A stretch of 64,000 nucleotides of DNA from Yoonia sp. SS1-5 (GTDB lineage: Bacteria > Pseudomonadota > Alphaproteobacteria > Rhodobacterales > Rhodobacteraceae). The position numbers were made by a program, and so were the translations under genes. A model generated the notes under the pieces. The model searched no databases and was not told the origin of the DNA. It worked only from the letters and a program-made list of their open reading frames with translations. Location: contig NZ_CP151767.2 in the NCBI RefSeq assembly GCF_038443705.2, positions 992,001 to 1,056,000 of the forward strand, given 5' to 3'. This document shows, in pieces, positions 38,455 to 47,539 of the stretch (the first letter of the stretch is position 1; the number at the start of each line of letters is the position of its first letter).

Positions 38455-38906
38455 AGCCCGTCCTCCAAAAGCAATGCCTGCTCGGCCGTGGTCCGCATAA
38501 TACATTCGGCCAAAGCCGGCGAGCGACCAGTCCCCTCGCCCCAGGCAGCAAAGACGGCGTCGCAGCGGGCGTCGCGATACACGATCCACGCGCGCTGAAA
38601 ATTCAACAAGGCATCAGCCAAGGATTTGTCATCCCGCCGGGCCGCTGCCATCCGTTCCTGATAGACCGCGTTCAGGCGGTCATCCCAAAAAACGCCTTCC
38701 TCACTAAAACAAATAGATTCGGCGTAAGACCCGCCCCCGTCAGCCATGCAAACCCCGCTGGACGCCCCGATGCAGGCCACGCGTTCGGCCCGCAATCGGC
38801 TGTTTTCCAGGCAGCGTTCAGTCGCCTCCGGGCTGAAGACAGCCTCTTGCGCGGTCGCCGGTGCGGCAAGACACGCGAAAATCAGCCATGATCGCAGAAT
38901 ATTCAT
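38451..38906 (-). CDS. Exported LprI/DUF1311-family protein, first of a tandem pair
   Basis: A 151-residue protein with signal peptide [20 protein letters not shown]. The mature part repeats the layout of its neighbour: CIGASSGVC, WDDRLNAVYQERM and QRAWIVYRDARCDAVF. The two are diverged duplicates. It overlaps the genes on both sides by four bases (ATGA and GTGA). Confidence 0.82.
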   Translation of the reverse strand: MNILRSWLIFACLAAPATAQEAVFSPEATERCLENSRLRAERVACIGASSGVCMADGGGSYAESICFSEEGVFWDDRLNAVYQERMAAARRDDKSLADALLNFQRAWIVYRDARCDAVFAAWGEGTGRSPALAECIMRTTAEQALLLEDGL

Positions 38907-39202
38907 GCGGACGGCTCCTGCAACGACGACGGATCAATGGACTCGCCGCGCGGCCCCACAAAATAGGTGGTGGTCAGACCGCTTTGATGGGCGCAATGAA
39001 TGACCATGCGCACGATGGGGTCTGGATGCGATGTCGCCGCACAATCGGTCAACGCAGCCCCGTCGCCTGCGGTCGCCACATATGTCGCAGCATAGCGATT
39101 GATGACCTCCGTCTCGGTTGGCACCGTGCCCGCCCGTAGCCCAAGATAGGCTGCAAATGCGACCAGGACGATCACAGGCAGGAAAATCATCCGGCGTTTC
39201 AC
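38903..39202 (-). CDS. Small signal-anchored protein after liuA
   Basis: A 99-residue protein with an N-terminal basic-hydrophobic segment ([20 protein letters not shown]) as signal anchor or peptide. The mature part has two Cys ([20 protein letters not shown]) and a hydrophilic tail. It overlaps liuA and the DUF1311 gene by four bases each. Family not recognised. Confidence 0.72.
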   Translation of the reverse strand: MKRRMIFLPVIVLVAFAAYLGLRAGTVPTETEVINRYAATYVATAGDGAALTDCAATSHPDPIVRMVIHCAHQSGLTTTYFVGPRGESIDPSSLQEPSA

Positions 39203-40362
39203 GACATCGCGCCCATCAACTCGCGGCCGACCAGCATGCGCCGGATTTCGGATGTCCCTGCCCCGATCTCCATCAGCTTGGCATCGCGGAAAATCCGCGC
39301 AACGGGTGCGTCATTCAGGAACCCGGCCCCGCCCATCGCCTGAACGGCCTGATGGGCCTGCTTCATCGCCTCTTCCGAGGCATAAAGACAGCAGGCTGCC
39401 GCATCCTGCCGTGTGACAGTGCCCCGGTCACAGGCGCGGGCCACTTCATAGACATAGGCACGGGCGGAATTCATCGCCGTATACATATCCGCGATCTTGC
39501 CCTGCATCAGCTGGAAGTTCCCGATGGGTTCGCCGAATTGCTTGCGGCTGCTGATATAGGGCATGACCTCGTCCAGACAGGCGGCCATGATGCCCAACCC
39601 AATACCCGCCAGCACCACCCGTTCGTAATCCAGACCTGACATCAGGACACGCACGCCTTTGCCCTCTTCGCCGAGCACGTTTTCAAACGGAACCTGCACG
39701 TCGTCAAAGATCAACTCGGCGGTGTTGGACCCGCGCATGCCCAGCTTGTCAAAATGCGGCGATGTGCTGAACCCGGTCATTTCCTTTTCGATAAGAAAGG
39801 CCGTGATCCCCTTTGAGCCGGCATCCGGATCGGTCTTGGCATAGACCACCAGCGTGTCGGCATCCGGGCCATTGGTGATCCAGTATTTGTTGCCGTTCAG
39901 GCGATAATGGTCGTTGCGCTTTTCTGCGCGCAGCGACATCGACACCACGTCCGATCCTGCCCCCGCCTCGGACATGGCAAGCGCACCAACATGTTCGCCG
40001 GAAATCAGCCGGGGCAGATACTTTGCCTTTTGTTCATCATTTCCGTTCAGCTTGATCTGATTGACGCAAAGGTTGGAATGAGCCCCGTACGACAATGAGA
40101 CAGAGGCGCTGGCGCGCGCGATTTCTTCAATGGCGACTGTGTGCGCGAGGTAGGACATTCCTGCCCCGCCATAATCCTCATCGACGGTTACACCCAAAAG
40201 GCCCAACGCCCCCATTTCCGGCCAAAGCTCTGGCGGAAAGGCGTTATTGGCATCAATCGCAGCGGCCATCGGCTTGACCCGCTCCTGCGCCCAGGCATGG
40301 ACCATATCGCGCAAGGCATTCACATCCTCGCCAAGATCAAACGTCATTGAAGCGTGAAACAT
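39199..40362 (-). CDS. liuA: Isovaleryl-CoA dehydrogenase
   Basis: A 387-residue FAD acyl-CoA dehydrogenase that starts leucine-specific oxidation. Seen: [33 protein letters not shown], catalytic Glu in [25 protein letters not shown] and [17 protein letters not shown]. The ATG at 40362 ([13 protein letters not shown]) has GGAA 8 bases upstream and gives the usual length. An in-frame ATG at 40377 lacks a ribosome site and abuts the candidate operator. Confidence 0.96.
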   Translation of the reverse strand: MFHASMTFDLGEDVNALRDMVHAWAQERVKPMAAAIDANNAFPPELWPEMGALGLLGVTVDEDYGGAGMSYLAHTVAIEEIARASASVSLSYGAHSNLCVNQIKLNGNDEQKAKYLPRLISGEHVGALAMSEAGAGSDVVSMSLRAEKRNDHYRLNGNKYWITNGPDADTLVVYAKTDPDAGSKGITAFLIEKEMTGFSTSPHFDKLGMRGSNTAELIFDDVQVPFENVLGEEGKGVRVLMSGLDYERVVLAGIGLGIMAACLDEVMPYISSRKQFGEPIGNFQLMQGKIADMYTAMNSARAYVYEVARACDRGTVTRQDAAACCLYASEEAMKQAHQAVQAMGGAGFLNDAPVARIFRDAKLMEIGAGTSEIRRMLVGRELMGAMS

Positions 40363-40379
40363 GGATGAGAATTCCATTT

Positions 40380-40397
40380 ATTGAACAACTGTTCAAT
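40380..40397. promoter_or_regulatory. Candidate operator of the liu operon
   Basis: Perfect palindrome with arms ATTGAACA / TGTTCAAT around AC, 17 bases before the chosen liuA ATG. An 8-2-8 repeat of this kind suits a TetR- or MerR-type dimer. No regulator gene lies next to it; the identity of the factor is open. Confidence 0.6.
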
Positions 40398-40439
40398 TTC
40401 TATCCGGTCTGTTTTGCCCCGTCAAGTTGTCACGTCAAG

Positions 40440-40661
40440 TTATCTCCGAAGGGCGGCTGACCCGCTGCCCCATGCCGGATCGCAAATATGCGCCCCGGTG
40501 ATCGCGATCCATATCCACAGCGTCAAGAACTGCCCGACAATCGCGCATGCGAAAGGAATGAAGAAAGCCATCGTTGTCACGGCGCGAAAACCGGCTGTCA
40601 TCATGACCCGGATCTGGCCTGATGGCGCGACTTCATGCGTCATACTCTGAAGTTTGGTCAT
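40440..40661 (-). CDS. Possible small membrane protein upstream of liuA
   Basis: A 73-codon frame starting MTKLQSMTHEVAPSG with one long hydrophobic segment (VTTMAFFIPFACAIVGQFLTLWIW). It has only a weak GGATGGG ribosome site and is open further upstream. The 455-base stretch from liuA (40363) to the IS (40817) otherwise holds only the candidate operator. It may be a remnant disturbed by the IS, or chance. Confidence 0.3.
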   Translation of the reverse strand: MTKLQSMTHEVAPSGQIRVMMTAGFRAVTTMAFFIPFACAIVGQFLTLWIWIAITGAHICDPAWGSGSAALRR

Positions 40662-40810
40662 AGCAAACCCATCCGCTTCGTCAGCGACAATGGGACAACG
40701 CGCACCAGTCGACCAAGGCTGAAACGGGCGACCGAGACTGGCGTGAATGGGCAAGACATCGCGGCGGGCAAGCCCCGGCGACAGCCCTCATCTGGGCATT
40801 CAACAGCAGC

Positions 40811-40816
40811 CTTCAG
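40811..40816. repeat. Direct repeat flanking IS481 copy 2 (left copy; right copy 41998-42003)
   Basis: CTTCAG occurs here and directly after the right end at 41998-42003. As in copy 1, a single base (A at 40817) lies between the left repeat and the TGT end. The repeat differs from that of copy 1, so the two insertions were independent events. Confidence 0.75.
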
Positions 40817-40817
40817 A

Positions 40818-41997
40818 TGTAAAACACACGACTTGATCTGACATTTCTGCTCTTCTGGAGCGCAATCAAGGAGTGTCGATCAATGACAAGTATTCAAGAG
40901 AAGATCATCAAGCCGAAGCTGGGGCTGTTGGAACTGGCCAAACAGCTCGGAAGCGTGTCGCAGGCCTGCAAAGTGATGGGTTATTCGCGGGACAGCTTTT
41001 ACCGGTTCAGAGAACTTTACGATCAGGGTGGCGAAGAAGCCCTGATGGATCTCAGCCGCCGCAAGCCGGTGATGAAAAACCGCGTGCCAGAACATGTCGA
41101 GAAGGCGGTCATCGAACTGGCCATCGACAACCCGGCTCTGGGTCAGAAACGGGCGTCGTGGGAGCTGCAGCAGAAAGGCATCATGGTGTCATCGTCGGGC
41201 GTCCGGTCGATCTGGCTGCGTAATGATCTGGAAACCATGAAAAAGCGCCTCAAGGCCCTGGAGGCCCGTGCCGCCCAAGAGGGTATCTTGCTCACCGAGG
41301 ATCAGTTGGCCGCGCTGGAAAAAGCCAAGGCCAAGAAAGAAGCCCATGGCGAGATCGAGAGCCACCACCCTGGCTATCTGGGCAGCCAGGACACCTATTA
41401 TGTGGGCACAATGAAGGGCGTCGGACGCATTTATCAACAGACCTTTGTCGATACCTATGCCCGCGTGGCGATCTGCAAGCTCTACACTGAAAAGACGGCA
41501 ATCACCGCGGCCGACTTGCTGAACGACCGCGTGATCCCGTTCTTTGCAGAGCATGAGATCAGCCTGCTGCGCGTCCTGACAGACCGGGGCACGGAATACT
41601 GTGGCAAGGTCGAGAACCACGCCTACCAGCTTTATCTGGCCGTCGAGGACGTGGACCACACCCGAACCAAGGCCAATTCTCCGCAAACAAACGGCATCTG
41701 CGAGCGGTTCCATCGCACCATCAAGGATGAGTTCTACGACATCGCATTCCGCAAGAAACTGTATCGGTCAGTCGAAGAGTTGCAGGCCGATCTGGATGCG
41801 TGGCTGGCAAAGTACAACGAACAGCGGCCACATTCGGGACGTCACTGCTATGGCAAAACACCTATGCAGACCTTCCGCGAAACGCTACACATCGCTGTCG
41901 AGAAGACGATCAAAACGCACGACCAATCGGACAGTGCGCAACCCGTTCTCAGCGTCGCAAGCTGAGATGTCCGTCAGATCAAGTCTGAAGTTTTACA
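40818..41997 (+). mobile_element. IS481-family insertion sequence, copy 2 (1180 bp)
   Basis: Same ends, length and orientation as the copy at 1183-2362, offset by 39635 bases throughout. It lies 455 bases upstream of liuA, facing away from the liu operon. It is intact. Confidence 0.93.
40883..41965 (+). CDS. IS481-family transposase (copy 2)
   Basis: 360 residues, identical in translation to copy 1, including the helix-turn-helix start and the candidate catalytic residues Asp170, Asp234 and Glu274. There is no frameshift, so it should be able to act on both copies. Confidence 0.95.
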   Translation: MTSIQEKIIKPKLGLLELAKQLGSVSQACKVMGYSRDSFYRFRELYDQGGEEALMDLSRRKPVMKNRVPEHVEKAVIELAIDNPALGQKRASWELQQKGIMVSSSGVRSIWLRNDLETMKKRLKALEARAAQEGILLTEDQLAALEKAKAKKEAHGEIESHHPGYLGSQDTYYVGTMKGVGRIYQQTFVDTYARVAICKLYTEKTAITAADLLNDRVIPFFAEHEISLLRVLTDRGTEYCGKVENHAYQLYLAVEDVDHTRTKANSPQTNGICERFHRTIKDEFYDIAFRKKLYRSVEELQADLDAWLAKYNEQRPHSGRHCYGKTPMQTFRETLHIAVEKTIKTHDQSDSAQPVLSVAS

Positions 41998-42381
41998 CTT
42001 CAGGACAGCGAGGCACAGTCGAATATATTCCAAGATCTCTAGACGCTTGCGCCGCACTCGCGCCACGTTTTGTCACTGCTTCCGCGTTGAACCCGCAACT
42101 AAAAACCCTTCTCGCTATGTGGATTTTCCGATTTCATACACACATGTCCCGGCGCTCACGAAACCGGCAGCAGGCCAGTGATGGAATTGATCTCTTGGGC
42201 GCGTGATGATGGGTCTGCGATCAAGTTTCCTATGCTGTACCCATCGCGGGGTCTTGGCCAAAGCGGTTGTGCAACAATAGGTTTGAGTCTACGTGAGCGT
42301 CAACAATCTATGGTTGATACTGATGGCATCGTCAAAGATGTGTAGGCACGTGATTGTTACCGATGCAAAAAGGAATTTCCG
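41998..42381. other. Intergenic stretch after IS481 copy 2, no gene seen
   Basis: 384 bases, AT-richer than the coding regions. No frame with coding character or ribosome site; open frames here are read-through from the IS. It should contain the promoter of the following gene. Confidence 0.6.
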
Positions 42382-42822
42382 GTGAAGTACTCATTCTCTC
42401 TAAAACCTCTATTTGTTTGTATTGCCATGGCGATGCCTCTCTCGGCGGAAGCCGTTGAAGTTCGGATCGATGGATCATTTGATGGCATGGCATTTCAATG
42501 GGATGGTCTTGGATCCATGCTGGCCCGGTTCCGGGCCGTGATGATCGACGGCGAGCTGAATATCTGCGGGGCCTACACCAATAGTGGCGGCCGGAAATAC
42601 AGCGATCTGAACCGCGAGGTGATGCGGCAGGCAACGATCAAGATGAATGGGACCCGCCTGCTGAATGATTTGCGGTATTTCAACGTGATCTCGAACAGCC
42701 AGAAAGATGTCTATCTTGAAGGATCAAACGCAGCCTGCAGGACGACGGGGATTGCGGCGACGCCGGAAGAAATTGCAACGGTAGAGATTGACGTGCGCAG
42801 CGGGACCTATCGCCGCCGATAG
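42382..42822 (+). CDS. Exported protein of unknown function
   Basis: A 146-residue protein starting at GTG 42382 with AAAAGGA about 8 bases before it. The signal peptide MKYSFSLKPLFVCIAMAMPL ends near AEA. The mature part has ICGAYTNSGGRKYSDLNREVM and NAACRTTGIAATPEE, two Cys and a basic end (YRRR). It is convergent with moaA, with palindromic repeat copy B between them. Family not recognised. Confidence 0.75.
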   Translation: MKYSFSLKPLFVCIAMAMPLSAEAVEVRIDGSFDGMAFQWDGLGSMLARFRAVMIDGELNICGAYTNSGGRKYSDLNREVMRQATIKMNGTRLLNDLRYFNVISNSQKDVYLEGSNAACRTTGIAATPEEIATVEIDVRSGTYRRR

Positions 42823-42841
42823 ACATTTTGCACAACGGCGT

Positions 42842-42863
42842 AGGATGGATCTTGATCCATCCT
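42842..42863. repeat. Dispersed palindromic repeat, copy B
   Basis: Perfect 10-bp arms AGGATGGATC / GATCCATCCT around TT, 19 bases after one stop and 3 bases from the moaA stop. The position between convergent genes suits a two-way terminator or mRNA-end hairpin. Confidence 0.8.
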
Positions 42864-42866
42864 GCC

Positions 42867-43871
42867 CTAACCGCCGGTATGGGACATGTGCCGGCTGACC
42901 TGGCCGTCAATTTTCTGGCGTGAATAGTCGAAATCATGCCCTTTGGGTTTTAGCGCAATGGCGGCGCGGATCGCTTCCTCCAACTCGGCGTCGGCTTCCG
43001 AAGCCCGCAACGGGCCGCGCAAGTCCGAATGGCCTTCCTGTCCCAGACATGTATAGATTTCGCCGGTGCAGGTGATCCGCACCCTGTTGCAGCTTTCGCA
43101 GAAATTATGGGTGAGCGGTGTGATCAACCCGATTTTCTGACCGGTGCTTTCCATCCGCAGATAGCGAGCAGGGCCGCCTGTATTGTCCGGCAGATCTGTC
43201 AAGGCAGAGCGTGTCGCAAGTTCGGCACGCAAGTCCTTAAGCGACCAGTATTGGCCCAACCTGTCCTCATTGCCCAGATCGCCCATGGGCATGACCTCGA
43301 TAAAGGTCAGGTCCATATCCCGCGCGGCACACCAGTCGGTCAGCGTGAAAAGCTCATCCTCGTTGAAACCCTGCAAGGCGACCGTGTTGATCTTGACCCG
43401 CAGCCCTGCTTTCTGGGCGGCATCAATGCCACGCAAGACCTGCGGCAGGCGGCCCCAGCGGGTGATGCGCGCAAATTTGTCGTCGTCAAGCGTGTCGAGC
43501 GAGACGTTGATCCGGCGGACACCGGCGGCAAAGAGGTCATCAGCGAATTTTTCAAGCTGGCTGCCATTGGTTGTCAGTGTCAACTCGCGCAGCGCCCCGC
43601 TATCCAGATGCCGCGACATCGCCCGAAAGAAGGTCATGATATCACGGCGCACCAGCGGCTCGCCCCCTGTGATCCGCAGTTTTTGCACCCCAAGCCGAAT
43701 GAAAGCGCTGCACATCCGGTCCAGTTCCTCAAGCGTCAGAAGCTCTTTCTTGGGCAGGAAGGTCATGTTTTCCGACATGCAATACACGCAGCGAAAATCG
43801 CAGCGGTCGGTAACCGAAACACGCAAATATTCGATGGCGCGCGCGAAGGGATCAATAAGCGGTGCTGTCAT
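42867..43871 (-). CDS. moaA: GTP 3',8-cyclase (molybdenum cofactor synthesis)
   Basis: A 334-residue radical-SAM enzyme for the first step of molybdopterin synthesis. N-terminal [4Fe-4S] site CDFRCVYC near residue 23, SAM motif TGGEPL near residue 68, and the C-terminal cluster with [18 protein letters not shown]. The C-terminus ends in GG (SHTGG), as MoaA requires. The start is the ATG at 43871 and the length is normal. It is alone on this strand. Confidence 0.96.
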   Translation of the reverse strand: MTAPLIDPFARAIEYLRVSVTDRCDFRCVYCMSENMTFLPKKELLTLEELDRMCSAFIRLGVQKLRITGGEPLVRRDIMTFFRAMSRHLDSGALRELTLTTNGSQLEKFADDLFAAGVRRINVSLDTLDDDKFARITRWGRLPQVLRGIDAAQKAGLRVKINTVALQGFNEDELFTLTDWCAARDMDLTFIEVMPMGDLGNEDRLGQYWSLKDLRAELATRSALTDLPDNTGGPARYLRMESTGQKIGLITPLTHNFCESCNRVRITCTGEIYTCLGQEGHSDLRGPLRASEADAELEEAIRAAIALKPKGHDFDYSRQKIDGQVSRHMSHTGG

Positions 43872-43956
43872 TGCGCCAACCTAGGCGCGCGCGGGAGGCT
43901 GCGCAAGCGCCAAGCTGGTGCTTGCAACCGCGCTGACTGCCGCATACCGTCACAGC

Positions 43957-44439
43957 ATGACCAGATTATACCTTATGCTTCCCGTTCTGGCCGTTGCAGG
44001 CTGTACCTCGCCCTCGTTGCAGGGTCTGTTCGAACCGCCGGGTCAGCCCGTTGTCGAGGTTGCCGTGCCCGCCCCCACGCTGGACCCGACCCCACCGCCG
44101 CCGCCGCCGCGCAATGCCACGACGGTCGAGCAATTTGACACAACCACGGATGAAGACAGGGCGGCTGCAATCACGGTTTCGGCAACGCCTGCTGACGCTG
44201 CATTGGGAACAACAATTGCCAGCCTCGGGTCGCCGGCCGAGCCCGGCATATGGTTGAAAACCGCGCTTGTGACCGAATTGACCCCGGGTCGGATCACCTA
44301 TCAGGACAAATCCATCAATGTGGAACTGCGCCCGTCAGGTGGTGCCGCAGGATCAGGCAGTCAGATATCGCTGGCCGCCATGCGCCTGATCGAAGCCCCG
44401 TTGACCTCACTCCCCGAGATCACCGTCTTTGCCAGGTAG
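43957..44439 (+). CDS. Lipoprotein of unknown function
   Basis: A 160-residue protein from ATG 43957 with lipobox VAGC (Cys16). A proline-rich segment follows (DPTPPPPPPRNAT), then a domain with GSPAEPGIWLKTALV and LRPSGGAAGSGSQISLAAMRL. The stop TAG is provided by palindromic repeat copy C. Envelope location inferred; family not recognised. Confidence 0.78.
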   Translation: MTRLYLMLPVLAVAGCTSPSLQGLFEPPGQPVVEVAVPAPTLDPTPPPPPPRNATTVEQFDTTTDEDRAAAITVSATPADAALGTTIASLGSPAEPGIWLKTALVTELTPGRITYQDKSINVELRPSGGAAGSGSQISLAAMRLIEAPLTSLPEITVFAR

Positions 44440-44459
44440 GATGGATCAAGATCCATCTT
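44438..44459. repeat. Dispersed palindromic repeat, copy C
   Basis: Arms AGGATGGATC / GATCCATCTT around AA (one mismatch). It supplies the TAG of the lipoprotein gene on one strand and, through the adjoining A, the TAA of the AlkD-like gene on the other. Confidence 0.78.
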
Positions 44460-45141
44460 ACGACGGCAGTTTTTTGGACGCTTCCCTGACGGCAAAAGGT
44501 TTCATCTGATTGCCATGCGCATCCAGAAAGGCGGCGACCCTGGCCGCATCGTGTTTGGATAGTTCCCGCAGCCACCATGCAACGGCTTTCTGGATAAACC
44601 AGTCATGGTCGTCGACATAAGTGGCGGCCCAGCCCAGAATACGCTCTCGCGCTGCAAGCTCGGCCGGTTTGGGGTGGTTCTGCTTGGTCCAGGGCAGCGT
44701 CATCACCAGCGCTGCCCGTTTGGTCCACAGGTGATCGGAGGTTGTCCAGGTTTCGACAATATCCAGGCGCGATGGGTCAGCCACGAGCCGTTTCTGCCCC
44801 GCAATGCTGGCGTGATCGGCCACAGCCCATGCGTCAAATGTGGGCACCCAGGATACGATCAGCGCCCAGGCTGCCCCGTCATCCGGCCTGATCCGCGCTT
44901 GCGTCAGTAGTTTGGCAGCCGCTATCCGCCCCTCATGGGTATTGCCCGCCCATAGCCCCTTGGCCAGCGCCAGCCTTGCGTCCAGATCGACGGCCGCCCG
45001 CCATGTCCTGACCCGTTCGTCAATCACGGGGTTGGCCACCCCCAGATAGGGTCGATCGACCTTGTGATAGCGGTGCATCTCGGACGCTTTTGTTGCGTCC
45101 CCGAGGGCGCGAAGTTCGGCGATGGCGGCTTTGGGGGTCAT
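44458..45141 (-). CDS. DNA alkylation repair (AlkD-like) HEAT-repeat protein
   Basis: A 227-residue, all-helical protein of the AlkC/AlkD superfamily. Seen: MHRYHKVDRPYLGV near the start, WDEAxx-like IVETWTTSDHLWTKRAALVM, WFIQKAVAWWLRELSKHD and AFLDAH. AlkD enzymes remove 3- and 7-alkyl purines without base flipping. It overlaps the GNAT gene by four bases. Its stop codon comes from repeat copy C. Confidence 0.85.
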   Translation of the reverse strand: MTPKAAIAELRALGDATKASEMHRYHKVDRPYLGVANPVIDERVRTWRAAVDLDARLALAKGLWAGNTHEGRIAAAKLLTQARIRPDDGAAWALIVSWVPTFDAWAVADHASIAGQKRLVADPSRLDIVETWTTSDHLWTKRAALVMTLPWTKQNHPKPAELAARERILGWAATYVDDHDWFIQKAVAWWLRELSKHDAARVAAFLDAHGNQMKPFAVREASKKLPS

Positions 45142-45719
45142 CGTGGTTTGCTCAACAGGTAATCAAGATGGGTGCGGATGGTGGGCCATTCGCTGTTCAG
45201 GATGGAATAGACCGCCGTGTCGCGCAGGGTCCCATCGCCAGTGTAGATGTGATTGCGCAGGATACCGTCCAGCTTTGCCCCCAACCGTTCGACCGCCCGC
45301 CGGCTTTGATGGTTCAGCGCGTGGGTGCGAAACTCGACCGCGACACAGCCGATGGTTTCAAATGCATGTCCCAGCAACAGCCGTTTGGCTTCGGTGTTCA
45401 ACGGGGTGCGTTGCACGGATTTCGCGTACCAGGTTGATCCAATCTCAAGGCGGGGCGTATCGTGATCAATATCCATATAGGTGGTCATGCCCACCGCGCG
45501 CCCATCGGGGTCAAGCACCGCAAAAGGCACCATCTTACCGGCAGCGGCTTTGGCGTTGCGTGTGTCGACCTCTGTCGCGACTGCGTCAGGATGCGGGACC
45601 CAAGTGTACCAAAGTTCATGCAGGTCACCCGCCGCCTGTTGCAGATCCGCGCAATGGGCTTGCGTCAGCGGCACCAGTTGGACATGCGCCCCCGCAAGGC
45701 TGACAGGCCCAATCTTCAT
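45138..45719 (-). CDS. GNAT-family N-acetyltransferase (RimJ/RimL type)
   Basis: A 193-residue acetyl-CoA-dependent transferase. Seen: VQLVPLTQAHCADLQQA at the start, YMDIDHDTPRLEIGSTWYA, NTEAKRLLLGHAFETIGC (the acetyl-CoA helix) and FRTHALNHQSRRAVERLGA. The substrate is unknown; the RimJ/RimL branch acetylates protein N-termini. It overlaps glmS by four bases. Confidence 0.88.
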   Translation of the reverse strand: MKIGPVSLAGAHVQLVPLTQAHCADLQQAAGDLHELWYTWVPHPDAVATEVDTRNAKAAAGKMVPFAVLDPDGRAVGMTTYMDIDHDTPRLEIGSTWYAKSVQRTPLNTEAKRLLLGHAFETIGCVAVEFRTHALNHQSRRAVERLGAKLDGILRNHIYTGDGTLRDTAVYSILNSEWPTIRTHLDYLLSKPR

Positions 45720-47539
45720 TCCACTGTGACCGACTTGGCCAGATTGCGGGGCTGGTCCACATCAGTGCCTTTCGCGATGGCCGTGTGATAGGCCAGCAAT
45801 TGCGCAGGCACGGCATAGAGGATCGGGGCAAGAAACGGGTCAATTTCGGGCATCAGGATTGTGTTCCATACCCCGTCGCCAGCCTCTGCCGCGCCTTTTT
45901 GATCGGTGATCAACAACACTTTGCCGCCCCGTGCCATGACCTCTTGCATGTTCGAGACGGTCTTGTCGAACAAAGCATCACGCGGGGCCATGACAATGAC
46001 CGGCACATGTTTGTCCACCAACGCGATGGGGCCATGTTTCAGTTCGCCTGATGCATAAGCTTCGGCATGTATATAGCTGATTTCTTTTAATTTAAGCGCG
46101 CCTTCAAGGGCGAGCGGATACATCGCGCCACGCCCGAGAAACAGGATGTCGCGGGCTTCGGCCAGTTTGCGCGATAGTTCGGACGCCTTGCTTTCAACGG
46201 CAAGTGCAAGGTTTAGGACGCCCGGCAGTGCGCGAAGATTGGCGAGCTTGTCGGCAAGCTCTGCATCGGTGATCCGCCCGCGCGCCTGCGCGGCCTGCAG
46301 GGCCAGTATCGCCAATGTCGTCAGCTGGCAGGTGAAGGCCTTGGTCGAGGCAACGCCAATTTCCGTACCGGCCAGGATCGGCAGCGGCAGGTCGCTTTCG
46401 CGCGCGATCGAACTTTCCGGAACATTCACGACCGACACAATCTTGGCGGCCTTGCCTTCCATGTAGCGCAGGGCGGCAAGCGTATCGGCTGTCTCGCCAG
46501 ATTGGCTGACGAAGAGCGCGACGGTCCCCGGTGTGACGGGGGGTTCGCGATAGCGGAACTCGGATGCGACATCAACTTCAACCGGGATGCCGGCCAGTTG
46601 CTCGAACCAGTATTTCGCAACCAGACAGGCATAGAATGCCGTACCGCAGGCCACCATGCTGAACCGTTCGATCTTCGCAAAGTCAAGACCAGGTTCGGGG
46701 AGGGTAATCGCGGTGCCATCGTGATTGATGTAATGCGCCAATGCGCCTTGCAACACCGTTGGCTGCTCGGCGATTTCCTTGGCCATGAAGTGCTTGTAAC
46801 CAGCCTTATCGACGCGCGCGGTGTCGATCCGGATGATTTTCATGGCCCGATTGGCGATATTCCCTTCTTTGTCGCGGATTTCGACATCATTGCGCGAGAT
46901 AATCGCCCAATCGCCTTCTTCCAGATAGGTGATCTGATTGGTCATGGGCGCCAGGGCAATCGCATCTGACCCCACGAACATTTCGCCTTCGCCATGCCCG
47001 ATGGCCAGCGGCGACCCCTTGCGCGCGGCAATCAACAGGTCGTCATGACCGTCAAACAGGAAACAGAGTGCATACGCCCCTTCAAGGCGGGCAATGGTCT
47101 GTTCGGCGGCATCACGCGGGCTGAGCCCCTGATCGCGGTAGTAATTGGCAAGCAGGGCAATGGTTTCGGTATCGGTGTCGGTTTCAAAACCCACATCTTT
47201 TGTTGCCAGAAATTCGCGCAATTCGCGGAAATTTTCGATGATCCCGTTATGGACAACAGCCACACCGCCAGCCCGGTGCGGGTGTGCATTCCCTGCATTG
47301 GGCGCCCCGTGTGTGGCCCAGCGTGTATGCCCGATGCCGGACTTGCCTGGCAGCGGGTCATGCACAAGCATATCGGACAGATTGACCAGCTTGCCCACCG
47401 CGCGACGCCTGTCCAGTCGCAGGTCATTGATCGTCGCAATACCTGCGCTGTCATAGCCGCGATATTCCAGCCGCTTAAGCGCCTCGACAAGGATCGGGGC
47501 AGCCTCGTGATTGCCCAATACGCCAACAATTCCGCACAT
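45716..47539 (-). CDS. glmS: Glutamine--fructose-6-phosphate aminotransferase (isomerizing)
   Basis: 607 residues: N-terminal glutaminase with Cys2 (MCGIVGVLG) and HTRWATHGAPNAGNAHPH, then two SIS isomerase domains (SQSGETADTLAALRYM; LEGALKLKEISYIHAEAY) and the C-terminal NLAKSVTVE. It makes glucosamine-6-phosphate for cell wall and lipid A. It starts directly after the glmU stop, giving the glmU-glmS pair. No glmS ribozyme is expected or seen. Confidence 0.97.
   Translation of the reverse strand: MCGIVGVLGNHEAAPILVEALKRLEYRGYDSAGIATINDLRLDRRRAVGKLVNLSDMLVHDPLPGKSGIGHTRWATHGAPNAGNAHPHRAGGVAVVHNGIIENFRELREFLATKDVGFETDTDTETIALLANYYRDQGLSPRDAAEQTIARLEGAYALCFLFDGHDDLLIAARKGSPLAIGHGEGEMFVGSDAIALAPMTNQITYLEEGDWAIISRNDVEIRDKEGNIANRAMKIIRIDTARVDKAGYKHFMAKEIAEQPTVLQGALAHYINHDGTAITLPEPGLDFAKIERFSMVACGTAFYACLVAKYWFEQLAGIPVEVDVASEFRYREPPVTPGTVALFVSQSGETADTLAALRYMEGKAAKIVSVVNVPESSIARESDLPLPILAGTEIGVASTKAFTCQLTTLAILALQAAQARGRITDAELADKLANLRALPGVLNLALAVESKASELSRKLAEARDILFLGRGAMYPLALEGALKLKEISYIHAEAYASGELKHGPIALVDKHVPVIVMAPRDALFDKTVSNMQEVMARGGKVLLITDQKGAAEAGDGVWNTILMPEIDPFLAPILYAVPAQLLAYHTAIAKGTDVDQPRNLAKSVTVE

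Noticed and set aside
2363..40817. Composite transposon bounded by the two IS481 copies
   Set aside because: Each IS has its own 6-base target repeat, and the block holds core housekeeping genes in normal lineage order.
40635..40841. + strand frame with an IRFVSDNG stretch before IS copy 2
   Set aside because: Looked briefly like a DDE transposase motif, but nothing around it supports one and the frame runs into the IS end.
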